From: Branchiostoma floridae
Lineage: Eukaryota > Chordata > Leptocardii > Amphioxiformes > Branchiostomatidae
Direction of reading: 5' to 3'
Assembly (NCBI RefSeq): GCF_000003815.2
Contig: NC_049997.1
Location: 11,431,888 to 11,485,446, forward strand
Length of the DNA: 53,559 nucleotides
Shown here: positions 20,343 to 32,300 of the stretch, one piece after another
How positions within the stretch are numbered: the stretch's first letter is position 1
How the letters are laid out: each line of letters opens with the position of its first letter
Translations under genes and position numbers: made by a program
Notes under the pieces: model-generated
Database searches by the model: none
Told to the model about the DNA's origin: nothing
What the model saw: only the letters and a program-made list of their open reading frames with translations

Positions 20343-20695
20343 CAAACCCCTTTGCGAGCCTTTCGCGATTTCCCCATTCCCGAAAACACGGAAATTTGGC
20401 AATTTGACGGTCGTCTTAGCCACTTTTCAGGTGGCGACCGAGAGCGGTACTGCAGATTAGGCTATGATAGGGTATAAGGTTTTGAACTGTAAAGTTGTGA
20501 ATATATACATGAAATTAGGCTTTAGTACGGTGAAAGCTTTCCCAAATAGGTCCAGACATCTTTACATACATCTAGAATGACCTTGAAGGTGCTACTTGAC
20601 GTAAGAATGATGGTTTTTAGGTGTCGTGCAAAGAGCCCATGTCCGCCTGTCAAAGCGCCCCCTACATTCTCGTACATCATATATTGTACATTATA
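20343..20695 (-). repeat. Dispersed repeat family C, copy 4
   Basis: It is inverted relative to 16235-16590 and matches it block by block over the full length, from CCCCTTTGCGAGCCTTTCGC to AAAGCGCCCCCTACATTC. It matches the 9625-9982 copy in the same orientation. Confidence 0.8.
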
Positions 20696-20719
20696 TGTGG
20701 TGGCTAAGTGGCATTAACT

Positions 20720-20780
20720 TGTCTAAAACGACCGTCAAATTGCCAAATTTGGGAAATGGAGGAATCATGAAAGGTTTATA
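20720..20780 (+). repeat. Dispersed repeat family C, fragment
   Basis: AAACGACCGTCAAATTGCCA with GAGGAATCATGAAAGG repeats the centre of family C, inverted relative to the adjacent copy at 20343-20695. Confidence 0.6.
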
Positions 20781-20799
20781 ACTTTGTGACTGGAGGGTA

Positions 20800-22860
20800 A
20801 CCGCAAGAGATATAGATCTCTATGTCCGTTTGCCGCATTCGTATGTGATCGCTGACATGTCGTCTTTTGTCAGTTGTGAAATGATCTTTTTTTCTCGTAG
20901 TAGCTGTTGTCATAATCGATGTAATAATTTCACAGATCACCCTAAATTTTCGGTATTGTGGAACAGGCAATGCGGTTTCGGCGTTCGATAATCGCCTTAT
21001 CTCTTTGTTACAGATGTATTTGAACAGATGTTGGTCGCATCATGCCTGATGTGACCACAACAGCTGACGTCGTTTAATTGCGTAATTTAACAGTTAATAG
21101 GGGACCTTGTCTGTTATACATTTGTATATCGTTCGTGCTGTTAGCTGTTCCGTGACCCCCCCCCCCCCCTTCTTACGCCGATGTTGTGTTGGTAAGTACA
21201 GGAATTTTTGTTATATATTTGGCATCAATATGACCTATTGGTTGCATTGGTTGATGGTTTCCCCTTATTTTTGTTAAGAATGTGTTTGTGTCTTGTCCAG
21301 GCTTTGTATTTCTTGTTCTTATGTTTGAAATATCAGTAATATCGGCTTGTTAATATTTTAATGTTACAGTCATATAAACTCTTCATGTCTTCTGTCCGTC
21401 GTTATTTGTCAATATCATGGCATAGTATACATTGGTATAGATACAGTTATATCGGATATTTACGTGACTAGTCGTGTGACAATCATGTTAAGTCTTAACG
21501 TTTCGTCCTCTGGTAAATTTCCGTCCGTCGATTTCCCAAATCACCGCTATATTCTCTCGCAATTTGGATCGTTTGGATTTCGTTTCGCTCTTTGCATTCA
21601 TCATATTCAATATTTGGGACTGTAAAAATCATCGGTGTTGTGATATAGTTATACCTGACACGGCGGAAGTTACATATGTGATTCGTGAACAGGTGTTCGT
21701 CGAATTATGTTTGGTGTAACGACAACAGCTGATATCTTGGACCAACTGTTTCTGGTATTCCTGACAAATTTTGTCCCACTTTGAGTATCATAATTATCAC
21801 CTTATCTATGGTATAACATCTGATCAGATGTCATGGGCCAATGGTTGTTGCTTTATTTTTTGAATATGGTTTTTGATAAAACACAATGTCACACACCACT
21901 GAAAACAACGCAACTGACAGACCATAATTACGTCACAAAGTGTGTTATCTACGGTCGCTTGTTTGACTTTATACTATGTAGGAAATGAGACCGTTTAAAG
22001 TGAAGAAAGACGATGTTTGAAACATTTCACAAACAAAACAAAAAGAAATGAACCGATGTAGTCGCACATTTTCTTACTTCGAGACAAACATTTCCAGAAC
22101 GGCTTTTGTGAGGGATTAGATTTGGAGCTTTTTTTCGCCAAAACTTCTGTCATTTCAGTCTTCACCAAGCCAGCGATCTCTGGAAAAACGTACTATTCAG
22201 TAACATTCAAAACAATACTCTCATACCTCCTTCACTTTATTTTAAAACAGAATCTTGCTTAGTTTTAATTTCATAGCTATTTCATATAAATTTAGTAAAT
22301 CAGTTTTCTTTTCGTGAAATGTTAAGTCATAATTCTTTCTTGCCCTGTCCTTGCTCTAATCAGTCACATACTCTAAAAGTCACATATAGATACTCCAATC
22401 AATCCTGCGCTAGCCTGTCAACAGTCATTTTTCCACTGAAGCAAACACATAAAAATTATATCGCTCAAAATCAATCGCCAGTGGGAAACCGTGAAAATCA
22501 AATCATTGTTATTCCTGTTGAATGCAGATTTACTTGCAATGATGATCCTGACCGTTTGGCGGCGCTTGTAGACTGTGTGATACTGTAAGTAGAAGTATAC
22601 TGTATTTCACCCTACTATGACTATTATGGCTTAAAGCAAATCCTTGGTTGCAGAGATCTAGACATAGAAGTCAAAAGAAACTGGGACCTCATCGTCCATT
22701 ATAGGAAAAACGCCAAGAGATAAAATAGGTTATACTTTATATCGATTTCATTTTCATTTTCTGTCATTTTTATCCAAGGATGCCCAGATTAGCACACAGA
22801 CATTTAAGTTATAAACTACACTTAGGCCACACCAATTTTATTTGTTGTTTCTAAGATTTT
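20800..22860. other. Intergenic stretch with little structure
   Basis: About 2 kb without a recognisable gene. A run of 14 C lies at 21156-21169. ACAACAGCTGA occurs in similar context at 21058 and 21722, which may be an old duplication. Confidence 0.5.
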
Positions 22861-22908
22861 TTCAGAAAAAAACTTTTAAAGAAAATTATCATATAGCCAG
22901 GCGCCGCG

Positions 22909-23045
22909 GACCAATCAGAAGGCCCCGTTCCACGTTGGTTATGACGCCGTAACACGTAGATTCAGGCCAGGCAGGTGGGTATCGCTCCCCTGATTGGTCA
23001 GAATGAATCGACACCAGCACCGGTGTCGATTTGCATCGACACCGG
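22909..23045. repeat. Paired inverted repeats
   Basis: GACCAATCAG (22909-22918) and CTGATTGGTC (22990-22999) are exact complements. CCGGTGTCGA (23020-23029) and TCGACACCGG (23036-23045) are also exact complements, around a 6-base loop. The segment is GC-rich against AT-rich flanks and may be the remains of a palindromic element. It lies next to a MITE family A copy. Confidence 0.6.
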
Positions 23046-23049
23046 CACC

Positions 23050-23236
23050 AGTAACCGTTCATTAAAAAAAAACAGGTTATCTAGTAGAATAGGGATAGCA
23101 AGTCAAAGGATGGTTTCAAGCTGCAATATTTTGAAAATATCAAAATATGAAACAACCATTTGGATATCCCTAAATACCCCTATCTTTAGAATCAATGGAT
23201 ATAGGTTGGCTCACGTATAAAGGTGAACTAGTGTTA
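23050..23236. mobile_element. Hairpin MITE family A, copy 3 (left end lost)
   Basis: The right end ATAAAGGTGAACTAGTGTTA is intact and the internal GAAAATAT core and GGATATCCCTAAATACCCC block are present. The left terminal repeat is degenerate or replaced. Confidence 0.75.
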
Positions 23237-23582
23237 CATGTATGTAAACAAAGTGTCAGCTCTTATCACTAACTGCATGTTTTCTGAGCACAGTAGAAGC
23301 CGCTTAATTGCACGGCCTACATTGTATTTGCCAGTGAATTTTGTGCAGTTATCCCGGGCTGGTGCAATAATGCGAAGTTATCTAGCTGGACCACACCTGT
23401 TTGGAATTTGGGGATTCCGTGTAGTTAACAGAAGTGTGTGTTAATCTGTTGTGCTAACTGGCTTCTACTGTAATATAATACTACTACCTACCTACCTAGT
23501 CCCTAGTACCTACCTATATAATACACGGTGCTAGTAAAAATGTACACACACGCACAAGAACTCAGCATACAAGGATTTCACA

Positions 23583-26172
23583 TTTATTGGCATGTTTGAA
23601 GTCATTGACATCGCTAGGCACACACTGGCACACACAGTCAACTCAAGCCAATAGCAATCTAGGATTTTATCTAGGAGGGTCTAACATAGAACCTTCTTGA
23701 CTGGATGATCTAAATATTATGGTTGTCAAAATGGCATTTCATCTAAAACTGGGAGACCCAGGTTGAAAAGGGGTTCTGTTTTCAACATTGAAGCCAATTT
23801 TTGACGAAACAATATTCTTTTGTGATTCTTTGACAAAACAATTTGACAACCTGTATATTGTATGATCATATAATTTTTTGGCTCACACATAATTCTGGTC
23901 CCTCAATATCAATCTTCATTCCCACAATTTGCTCCATCAAAGATTTGAATATTTCACATTTTATAGCAGCATTTGAAAACTTGAGAATTCAAATGCTATT
24001 TCCCATTCCCTCAAAATTGTCAGCTTTCAGTAGACTAAACATGACTTTGAGGACAAATCATAGAACTTGCCTACCAATCATTACAGTTAGAATACTTCAA
24101 TAATATATTAAGTAAAACACTACAAAATGTATACAGCAGAATTCATATATGAATATTCTCTATGTACAACTTATCCAGCTATCATGATCATGAAGAATCA
24201 TATGACATAAAACTTTAAAGATGTTAAAAGTTAGAGTGTGTGACAGAGAATTACAACAAACTGATGCAGATGCACAATGTTAATATACTGTAGTTTGTAG
24301 CTATTCTGCCAGGTGGCACTTTTAGAGCATGGTTCTATGAGGAAGAAGGTAACGAAAATCCATCTAGCAGTGGCATCCACAAGATACAGATTGAGTAAAT
24401 ACAAATGTCTCAATAAAGATTTGCCAGAACGTATACTTTTGATTACAATATATAGTATTACCAGTTTTAAGGGCAGTAAGAATTTTCATTCTATGCTCTA
24501 GTGGTGTGTATACTGTAATGATTCGGTTTACAACAGTTGGTAGATTGTCAGTACCTATTCACAGGGCACAGCCTACTGTATGTCACCCTTAGCATCAAAA
24601 TGGCATGGGTTTGCTAACAAGGAAGTGGTGGAGCAACACAATTTCTTCAGAATCATCTGAAGTCAAAAAGTATTGTCATGTATTCAAACAGAGCACAATA
24701 ATAGAATGGCGACTTTGCACATCAAAGGTGCCAATGTAAACAACTGTGTATTAAATGTTATATCTTCACTGAATTTGAAGGCATGACCAATTCTTTGCTC
24801 CAGATGATGCTGAGATACTCTGCCACCTGATAGTTAGGTTACACTGCTAGAAAATTGCATGACTCCACCACTTAAGCTTGTATCCAGTGCTATCATTAAT
24901 ATGTCTATCTTAAGATACGTGTAAAATGACAATCTTCCAAAGAACTGCGTAGACACAGGACACAAAGTGTAGAGACAGTGACAGGACTTAGTACTGACCA
25001 TAACTATACCACAAAAGCTAATCCACATATATAATATCTCATTCACGTTTTGTATTGAAATTCTTACACATTTTTGGGTAAAGCAGTATAATTTTCAGAA
25101 GTTAACATTATTGAGAAGTTACAACTCTTCAACTTTCCAGAGTGATTCATTCACACAGTCACAGAGCTTCTGAATCATAGTGGTCAAAATGTAGAAAGAA
25201 AGAAATTTCCTTCAAGATTGAAAAACAAATTAAAACAAAAAGGAACAATGCATAATCTTAAGATTTCTCAAACTGGCCTCTTGCAGAAAAACTGGCTTCT
25301 CAAGACAGCAAAAAAGCTTCTTAAAATTACAGAAGCTCACAGACATTTGACATATCACCAATGAAATCTAGAAGGCTTGAAATACCACCTGCATAGAAAG
25401 ACTAGCACAGGTAATATTGGAGTTTTACCTGCACTTAACCTGAAACAGGTAATGTAATGGATACATGTGAATTTTATTTTACTGTGTTTGCCATTATCAC
25501 ATATATGGAATGCAAAAAAAAACAATAATTGCAATGATTTCTTAAAAAGTTTCTTTTAGAAATCTTAGTGGTGTACATGTAGTAATGCAGAAAAGTATTT
25601 CAAGCCCTGAACTACAAGCTGAAGACACAAAATTCAATGAAACTGTTCCTGATTACAACTGTATTTCTTGGCACTTCAACAGACCACAGATCACATCATA
25701 GCACAGACTCAACCTATGTATAAAGCCTATCTACATGTTGTGGTCAGGTTTTTTTTGGCAACACCTCTTGGGTGGAGCCTCTCTCTCTATCTCAAACTGT
25801 TTATAACATGACCTGCACTGATGTGTGAGGTACACATGATATCCTATTCTTCACAAACAGTGGAAATGAATTCACATAATCGACATGATGTTCTTCTATA
25901 CTACAATGGTTACCCATGAGATTAAAAACAAAGATAAATTAGTAATAGTAATCTATATTCTGTACATCTATAAAGGGTCGTATCGGCTACCTTGTGTAAT
26001 TGCAATACATACAGAACTGCTATAATGCGGAGAAATGTTTCAGTCTAAAAATATCAGTGGATTTTACACTGCCAACATTACGTGTCAATGATTTGTGACT
26101 GTTCTAACTTTGCTTTAGAAAATGATAGTGTTTTGACATGACCCCCACTGCCTACAGAACTCAAAGACTGCT
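23583..26172 (-). other. SYT1: Probable long 3' UTR of synaptotagmin gene
   Basis: About 2.6 kb of AT-rich sequence without introns or genes follows the synaptotagmin stop at 26173. Candidate AATAAA signals on the - strand lie at 25473-25478 and 23583-23588, so short and long 3' UTRs are possible. Long 3' UTRs are usual for this gene in animals. The UTR extent is inferred. Confidence 0.45.
25372..25609. mobile_element. CAGGGCTYGAAATA-type MITE, degenerate
   Basis: The left end AAGGCTTGAAATACCACCTG and the right end AAAAGTATTTCAAGCCCTG pair as terminal inverted repeats. The element is the same family as 44199-44538. It lies within the presumed synaptotagmin 3' UTR, so it may be transcribed. 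Confidence 0.75.
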
Positions 26173-26352
26173 TCATTTTTCGAGCTCCGTCAGTGTGTGC
26201 CACTGCGCGATTGGTCGGCGTGGGTTGGCCAGCATGTCGCTCCAGTGTCGCAGCTCGGCCCCCGCGGCGTTCGGGCCGAGTCGGAGCTCGCCGATCGGGT
26301 CGTTCTTACTGGTGCGGTCCCAGTCCATGACGGTGAGCTTCAGTTCCACCCT
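26173..26352 (-). CDS. SYT1: Synaptotagmin last exon: C2B end and stop
   Basis: Residues 334-392 and TGA (complement of 26173-26175). Loop 3 is [13 protein letters not shown] (Asp 343, 345, 351), followed by [20 protein letters not shown] and the tail TLTELEK. The exon is GC-rich and CpG-rich compared with its AT-rich surroundings. The WHTL box is conserved in synaptotagmins and is linked to vesicle docking. Confidence 0.97.
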   Translation of the reverse strand, partial: RVELKLTVMDWDRTSKNDPIGELRLGPNAAGAELRHWSDMLANPRRPIAQWHTLTELEK

Positions 26353-29300
26353 CTGTTGGAGGAAGAAATAGATATTAAGTATCCTGTTATGGGTACCCTA
26401 AATCTGTATTATTGGCACTTAAAGGAAATCTTCACGTTTGAAAATGGTATGTTTATAGGGTAAACACAAAATGGAGCACTGATATATGATGTTTGACACA
26501 TATTCAGTTGGTAATACTCAAGAAAAAAGTCAGCCCAAGTCACATTTTCTGTACTTAACTCTCAGTGCCTTATTTTCTCTTTACCATGACCATATCCCAA
26601 ATAAAGCTGCCACAATCCACATACTAAACTGTTCGAATATTTGTAAGCAAATCCTTATATCTACTACAATGTTCATACACTAATGGCTCCACCCCTGAGG
26701 TGATGCCAAAAGTCTCACCTGGATCTGTTCAAAAGGCACCTCAAAGGTGAAGGACTCGTTGTAGTAGGGGTTCAGGGTTCGCTTCTTAATGGTGGTCTTC
26801 TTCTTCTTCAGCCGCTTGTTGTTACTGTACAGCTGCATCTTCACATAGGGATCTGGAAATAGAATGTAATACTGGTGTTAGCAGATGGTTTATTTCAATA
26901 AGATGTTTTATTCAAAGGTATGGTGAGGATTCCATGTTCACGACTTAGTAAATACAATACAGTTTCTCTCATGATTCGACAAATGACAAAGCCAAAAATG
27001 TAAATAGTTGTTGATTGTAGTTGTTAATGAAGATATTGTCTACATAATGAATGTAAATTGAAAGCTTTTCATCAATAAACTTTTGACAATTTTTGAAAAT
27101 AGATTTACAGAGATGAAACATTATCTCACAGTTTGATACACTAAGCATTACAAAAAGGCATGAACAATAGCTAAGAGGGCTTTAGTAGAGACAGCTGAAA
27201 GTTGTTAAACTTTTCATCAATGATAATTTGTACCAATAACTACTACTTTGTATTTTACAACTGTCTTATTGATTCCAAAATATATTATGGCTGACACATA
27301 AGCCGTGCGTATACAGTTCACATGTATCTTCATGTATAAACAGGAAAGAATTGTTAGTAAGTTAGTGACCACACAGTGACAGTTGTTCTGACCTGAGAGT
27401 CCGCCCACGTCACATTTCTTCAGGTTCTTGGCCTCCAGGATGACGATGGTGAGCTTTCCCGCCGTGGGGACATATCTCAGGGAGAAGCAGATGTCACCAG
27501 GACGGTCTCCCTAAAAAACAGAGGCAAAGAAAGAAGGGATTATTCAATCTTTGTATTAATCCCATCATTGCTGAAATATTGCTTCATGTCAACAGAATTA
27601 ACCCTTAGCCATGCCTGTAGTATTTGACCATATGAAGAGCTAATCGCTGCATTGTAAATATTATGTAGTACATAAGTGCTGTTAGAAATGTTCCTATAAA
27701 GTCTCCTGTAGGGTAGATATGTTTCCTATAATTGTTCAGCATTAGAAGTTGCATCTTGCTAACAATTGTAATCTCCAAGCAGAGGTTTGGCTCCAACCAT
27801 TTTTGACATGTTTTTAGACCTTTTGTCAGGATCATTATCTTGTACCATTTTTTTTAATGCTCAAAAACATGTCAGGAATTGTCTGGAGCCAAATCTCTGT
27901 TAAAAGCATAGGGTACTACAGTTCCCGATGTCCACGTTCAAGGTTCAAGGTACTACTGTAGCAGTTTTGATACAAACTGCTAGGTGGCATTGCTGCACTG
28001 CACTCACCTCTTGTGCCCCATGGGCAGGCTGGATCTCGCGCCACTCCTCGACCACCCGCGCCAGGTCGACTGAGGACAGCGGCACGGACACCTCGCCAAT
28101 CAGGTCGTGTCGGGAGAAGCGGTCAAAGTCGTAGATCAGGAAGAGGATGATTTTGTTGGACAGTTCACTGAACTTCAGGTCCTGTAAAAATGTGAATATC
28201 GAAAAAAAAGTATTCATAAACAGCTTAGAATTTGATTTTTCAGTCATTCACTAAATCTATTCAATAGAGTACTCACTTTCCTTGGTCCTTATGAAATTTT
28301 CCTGTAAAGTGAATATGACTAGTTTAAATCAATCTGCTAGAATATTTCAATACCTGCTTCTTAATTTTCATATATAAGGAGAAAATGCAGAACTATTGCG
28401 CTAGTCTTTTTAGCAATCCTTGCTTTTCAGTTTTCTCATATAATATGTGAAATAGGTTATTCAGAAATTATGTAAGTTTGTATTCTTCATTTTTTTAGCA
28501 AATTTTACCCTGTGCCACAAGAACTTGGGGCTAATCAATCTCAGCTCATCAGAAAACTCACCTTGAAGTTGAAGTACTCGTTGAACGTTGGGTTTAGAGT
28601 CTTCCTGTGGACTTTGGTCTCAAATCTTTTCTTCTTCTCCGGCAGAATCTTGACTGTAACATATGGGTCTGATGTTCCAGAGAAGTCCATGCCCGGCAGA
28701 TCCTTGGCTTGCAAAACCCCCACTCTCATCTGTAGGAAGGCACAATAAACCATTAATAAGGATGTAAATGTCATATACAAAAAAACAACTTTCAGCTTTC
28801 CTTTGAAACATGCAATTTTCCAAAAGGAGAAAGCTTTTATGACTGCCTCTTGACCTTTTAATGGTCAAGTCAAAGTTAAAGTCCTTTCCACGCATGATGG
28901 TGCATAGGGTGGCACCCATCTCCATTTCAGTAGCCCTGGGTCACACAACTTTGTGCAATCACTACAGCAGGGGGCTAGTCAACTGGTAATGGTGTGTGTT
29001 CAACTTCCCTTCTCTTTCCCAAATGCTGAGTGCTAAGCAGAGAAAGCAGCATTTTTAAAGTCTTTGGTATGATACATCAACAACAAAATTCATTAAGTGC
29101 TGATGGAATATGATCAACCAAAGTTGAGATACCACCACACTTTTTTGAAAGTTCATATCTACATCAGACGAAAAAGAAGAGTTTGGACTTTTGATCGATT
29201 TTCTTTTACATTTTACAACACACCTTCTCCATATGCTAAGTCAAGTTTTCAATCAGCACCAAATCTGTCTTGGTAACTGAGTTAGGCAGAGAGAGAAGAT

Positions 29301-32300
29301 TAAACATTGATTTCAGAGTTTATGTAAGAAGGTGCAATGGCCTAGAGGCTAGAGTGTACAACTTGCACTAGGAAGTAGGGGATTTTGATCAAAGACTTTC
29401 CAAATTGGACAAGTTTTCTAAAATTAACTTGTCATATTGGGCATGTACATAAAAAATTTACTTGCCTGAACCAAATTTTCACTTGCATGAAATTTGAATG
29501 GCATTTAATGTATTTTCACTTCCAGCAATGGAACACTTTTATCATTGCTTGATGATATGACTGTGAAAAGTAACAAGTATATCAAAATCTGACTCATGGA
29601 AAAATCTTACTTGCCTAATCGGGCAAGTGGAGTAGGACAAACACTTTACCCAATCAACACTTTCACTTGCCTGGGACAATAGGGCTAGGAACTTGTCCAA
29701 CCCTGAATGTTGCATACTTCTCTCTCTGTTTAGTATTCAGCACTTAAAGGAGTTGAACACACCCTACTACCTGTGGATTAGCCCACTACGTAGTGACCCA
29801 AGACATACATGTATAGAAATGCAATTGCGTACCACCCCTTTACAGACAGGTGTGGGAGGAATCTTAAGTAACTTGATGGCACATTGATTTCACGTACCTG
29901 GTTCTGCTGGAAGTCATAGTCCAATGAGAACTGCAGCTGGCCCAGTTTGGGCGCTCCGTCCTCCTCGTCCCCGTAACTGTCAAGGTCGTCCATATCAGGC
30001 TGGACCTGAACGTGAATGGGGAACAGATCAGTTAGAATACATAGTCTAGAATACTGTATGCGTATAATACATTGAATGTTTCAATAGATCCACATTACAG
30101 GATCGATACATAACATGCATGGGGTCAAAAATGAACCCTAATTTTGAAAGGTGTCTGGTAGGCTTGCCCCTACATTGTATAATGTATGTGTATATATTCC
30201 CAGTGTCAGGGAAAAACAGTTTAAAAATTTACAGGACTCTTAAAGGACAAAAAAAAAGTTAAAACATGTAATTTCAAACAGAATTTGTAATTTGAAGGAG
30301 AAAAACAGAGATACTACAGCTTGGTTAAAAGTGTTTTTCCTTGTATAGCAATTCTAAGTCAATTGCAAGCTTCCATTTCAACTTTGCAGGAGGCCATAGA
30401 TGTTATAGAGCATACCTGACAAATCAGAATGTTAAAATTTAACCCCATTGCATATTTATCATTAATAACCCTATGGTATGAAGTATGACACCATAAGATA
30501 CATAAAACATAACCAACCAGAAACCCCGTATCACCGTGCCACACCCCTTATAATAACACCACCACAATACAGCTATGAAACAACTCAGCAACCTTCTCTC
30601 TGGACACTACATAATCAGGGTTGCCAAGTTTCCCAAAGAACGATCTCTTCTTTTTCTTCTTCTTCTTCTTTTTGCCATCCTCCTCGTTATCCGATCCATC
30701 TGCATCCGAACCTGAACCTCCTCCTTCCTATAAGGTTTTCAATTAATGATAAGGGAACAAAAAGTGCTGTTTATGTAAGGTGATTTAATCATTGTATGTA
30801 AAAATCACCGTTCTCCACAGAACATATTTTACTTCACACTGTTGAAATGGGAGACTTCCGTCTTTACTTAATTACAAGTGTACTACCTTTCTTTTGAATT
30901 ACTTACAATCATGAGTTACTTCATTAATTCTACTTTATATAACAAAGGTAAAATTAATTCAATAAAGACAAAGTGTATACAGACAGACAAAGAGATATTA
31001 TTTGACGTATTCCTGAAATTAGTCACGGTTTCCATAGAAAAGTTAGATTTTACCAGACACAAATTTTCCCTTTAGAATTCAGAATATTGGACAAAAGGTG
31101 CATTGATTCAATAAGTACACAGATTAAAAACATAGATTAGTAACCACATTATTTTCAAGACAATTCACTGTACACTATGTATATGGTAGTACTTCCAACA
31201 AGCTGAAAATTGGACAAGACAAATCGTTAGTTGATACACTGATTATAAACATTTCACCACTACTAATTATCTTTGACAAGCAGCTCCTCCACCAAATACA
31301 CTGTCAACCAACAGGTTAGTACAAAGATAAGCTATAAGCCAGGCATGTAAAATATGAACCATGTTGGGATTCCAAATGCCCGGCTTTTCTACTTCGATGT
31401 CCTCCAAGTCGTCCTCTGAATCTGACTGTGACGGAAAAGGAAGCAAAATAGGCAGAAGTTTAAGCAGAGTAAACACGGCAGCAAATCCCGTACCAGCAGA
31501 TTCAGCTCACCTCTGCACTAGTCCCCCACAAGGCAACACCAGTACTAGTGCCTTTCTACCTCTCGTCCTGTCCACCAATACAGCCTCAATAGTATTGTAC
31601 AGACCCTTGAAAGCCTACAGTACCATAATTTCATCTGTCTGTTACTTAGCCATTGCTGGTATATTGTATTCATGTCTGACAGACAAATGCAGATATGGTA
31701 GAGTACAGGAACAAATTACCTTCCAAAAATAGTAATTTGCAAATTTATGAGGATCAAAAAATTGAAAGTATCTCTGAAATCATTTTTATTTTCATTTAAC
31801 TGCCCATACTTTGTCCCTGAACATTGTACAAGACAGTTGTACCAACAATTACTATAATTTCAAAATAGAAAATCTTTGTTTGTAAACCCAATAATTACTA
31901 TAAGGGTTATGCCTCCAAATTGGTATACTCCTACCTTAGCAATTGTAGTTCTAGAAGTATTATGTTAATTGTTGGTACAATTTTCTTCCTGCGGAAAGTT
32001 AGTAGAAAGGAAAGCACCCATGCAGCCACCTTTTCCTTGTACTGGTTTCCCAGCATTTTCACCTCCTGGAGGTCCACCGAGTCCTTCAGGCCCTTCTTCC
32101 CCTGTTTGGCTTTCTTCTTCTTACAGCAGCACTTCTTACAGATGCAGACCATACAGCACAGCAGGAGCAGGGCAGCCACCACGCCGATCGCAATCACTGC
32201 CCAGAACGGGACTGTAACAAACAAAAAGAGGTTCAGTTTGAAAATTTGATAAAAAGGTTGGGAAAGGTAAGTCAGCTTTGTACATTCTGGACACTCCTAA

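Noticed and set aside
29330-29400. tRNA gene
   Set aside because: There is an A-box-like word but no clear B box and no cloverleaf. At most it is a SINE head.
31361-31732. 123-codon + strand frame and a possible - strand donor GTGAGC near 31510
   Set aside because: The + frame overlaps the acidic cassette exon on the other strand. The donor has no matching open frame or acceptor giving a phase that fits the synaptotagmin exons.
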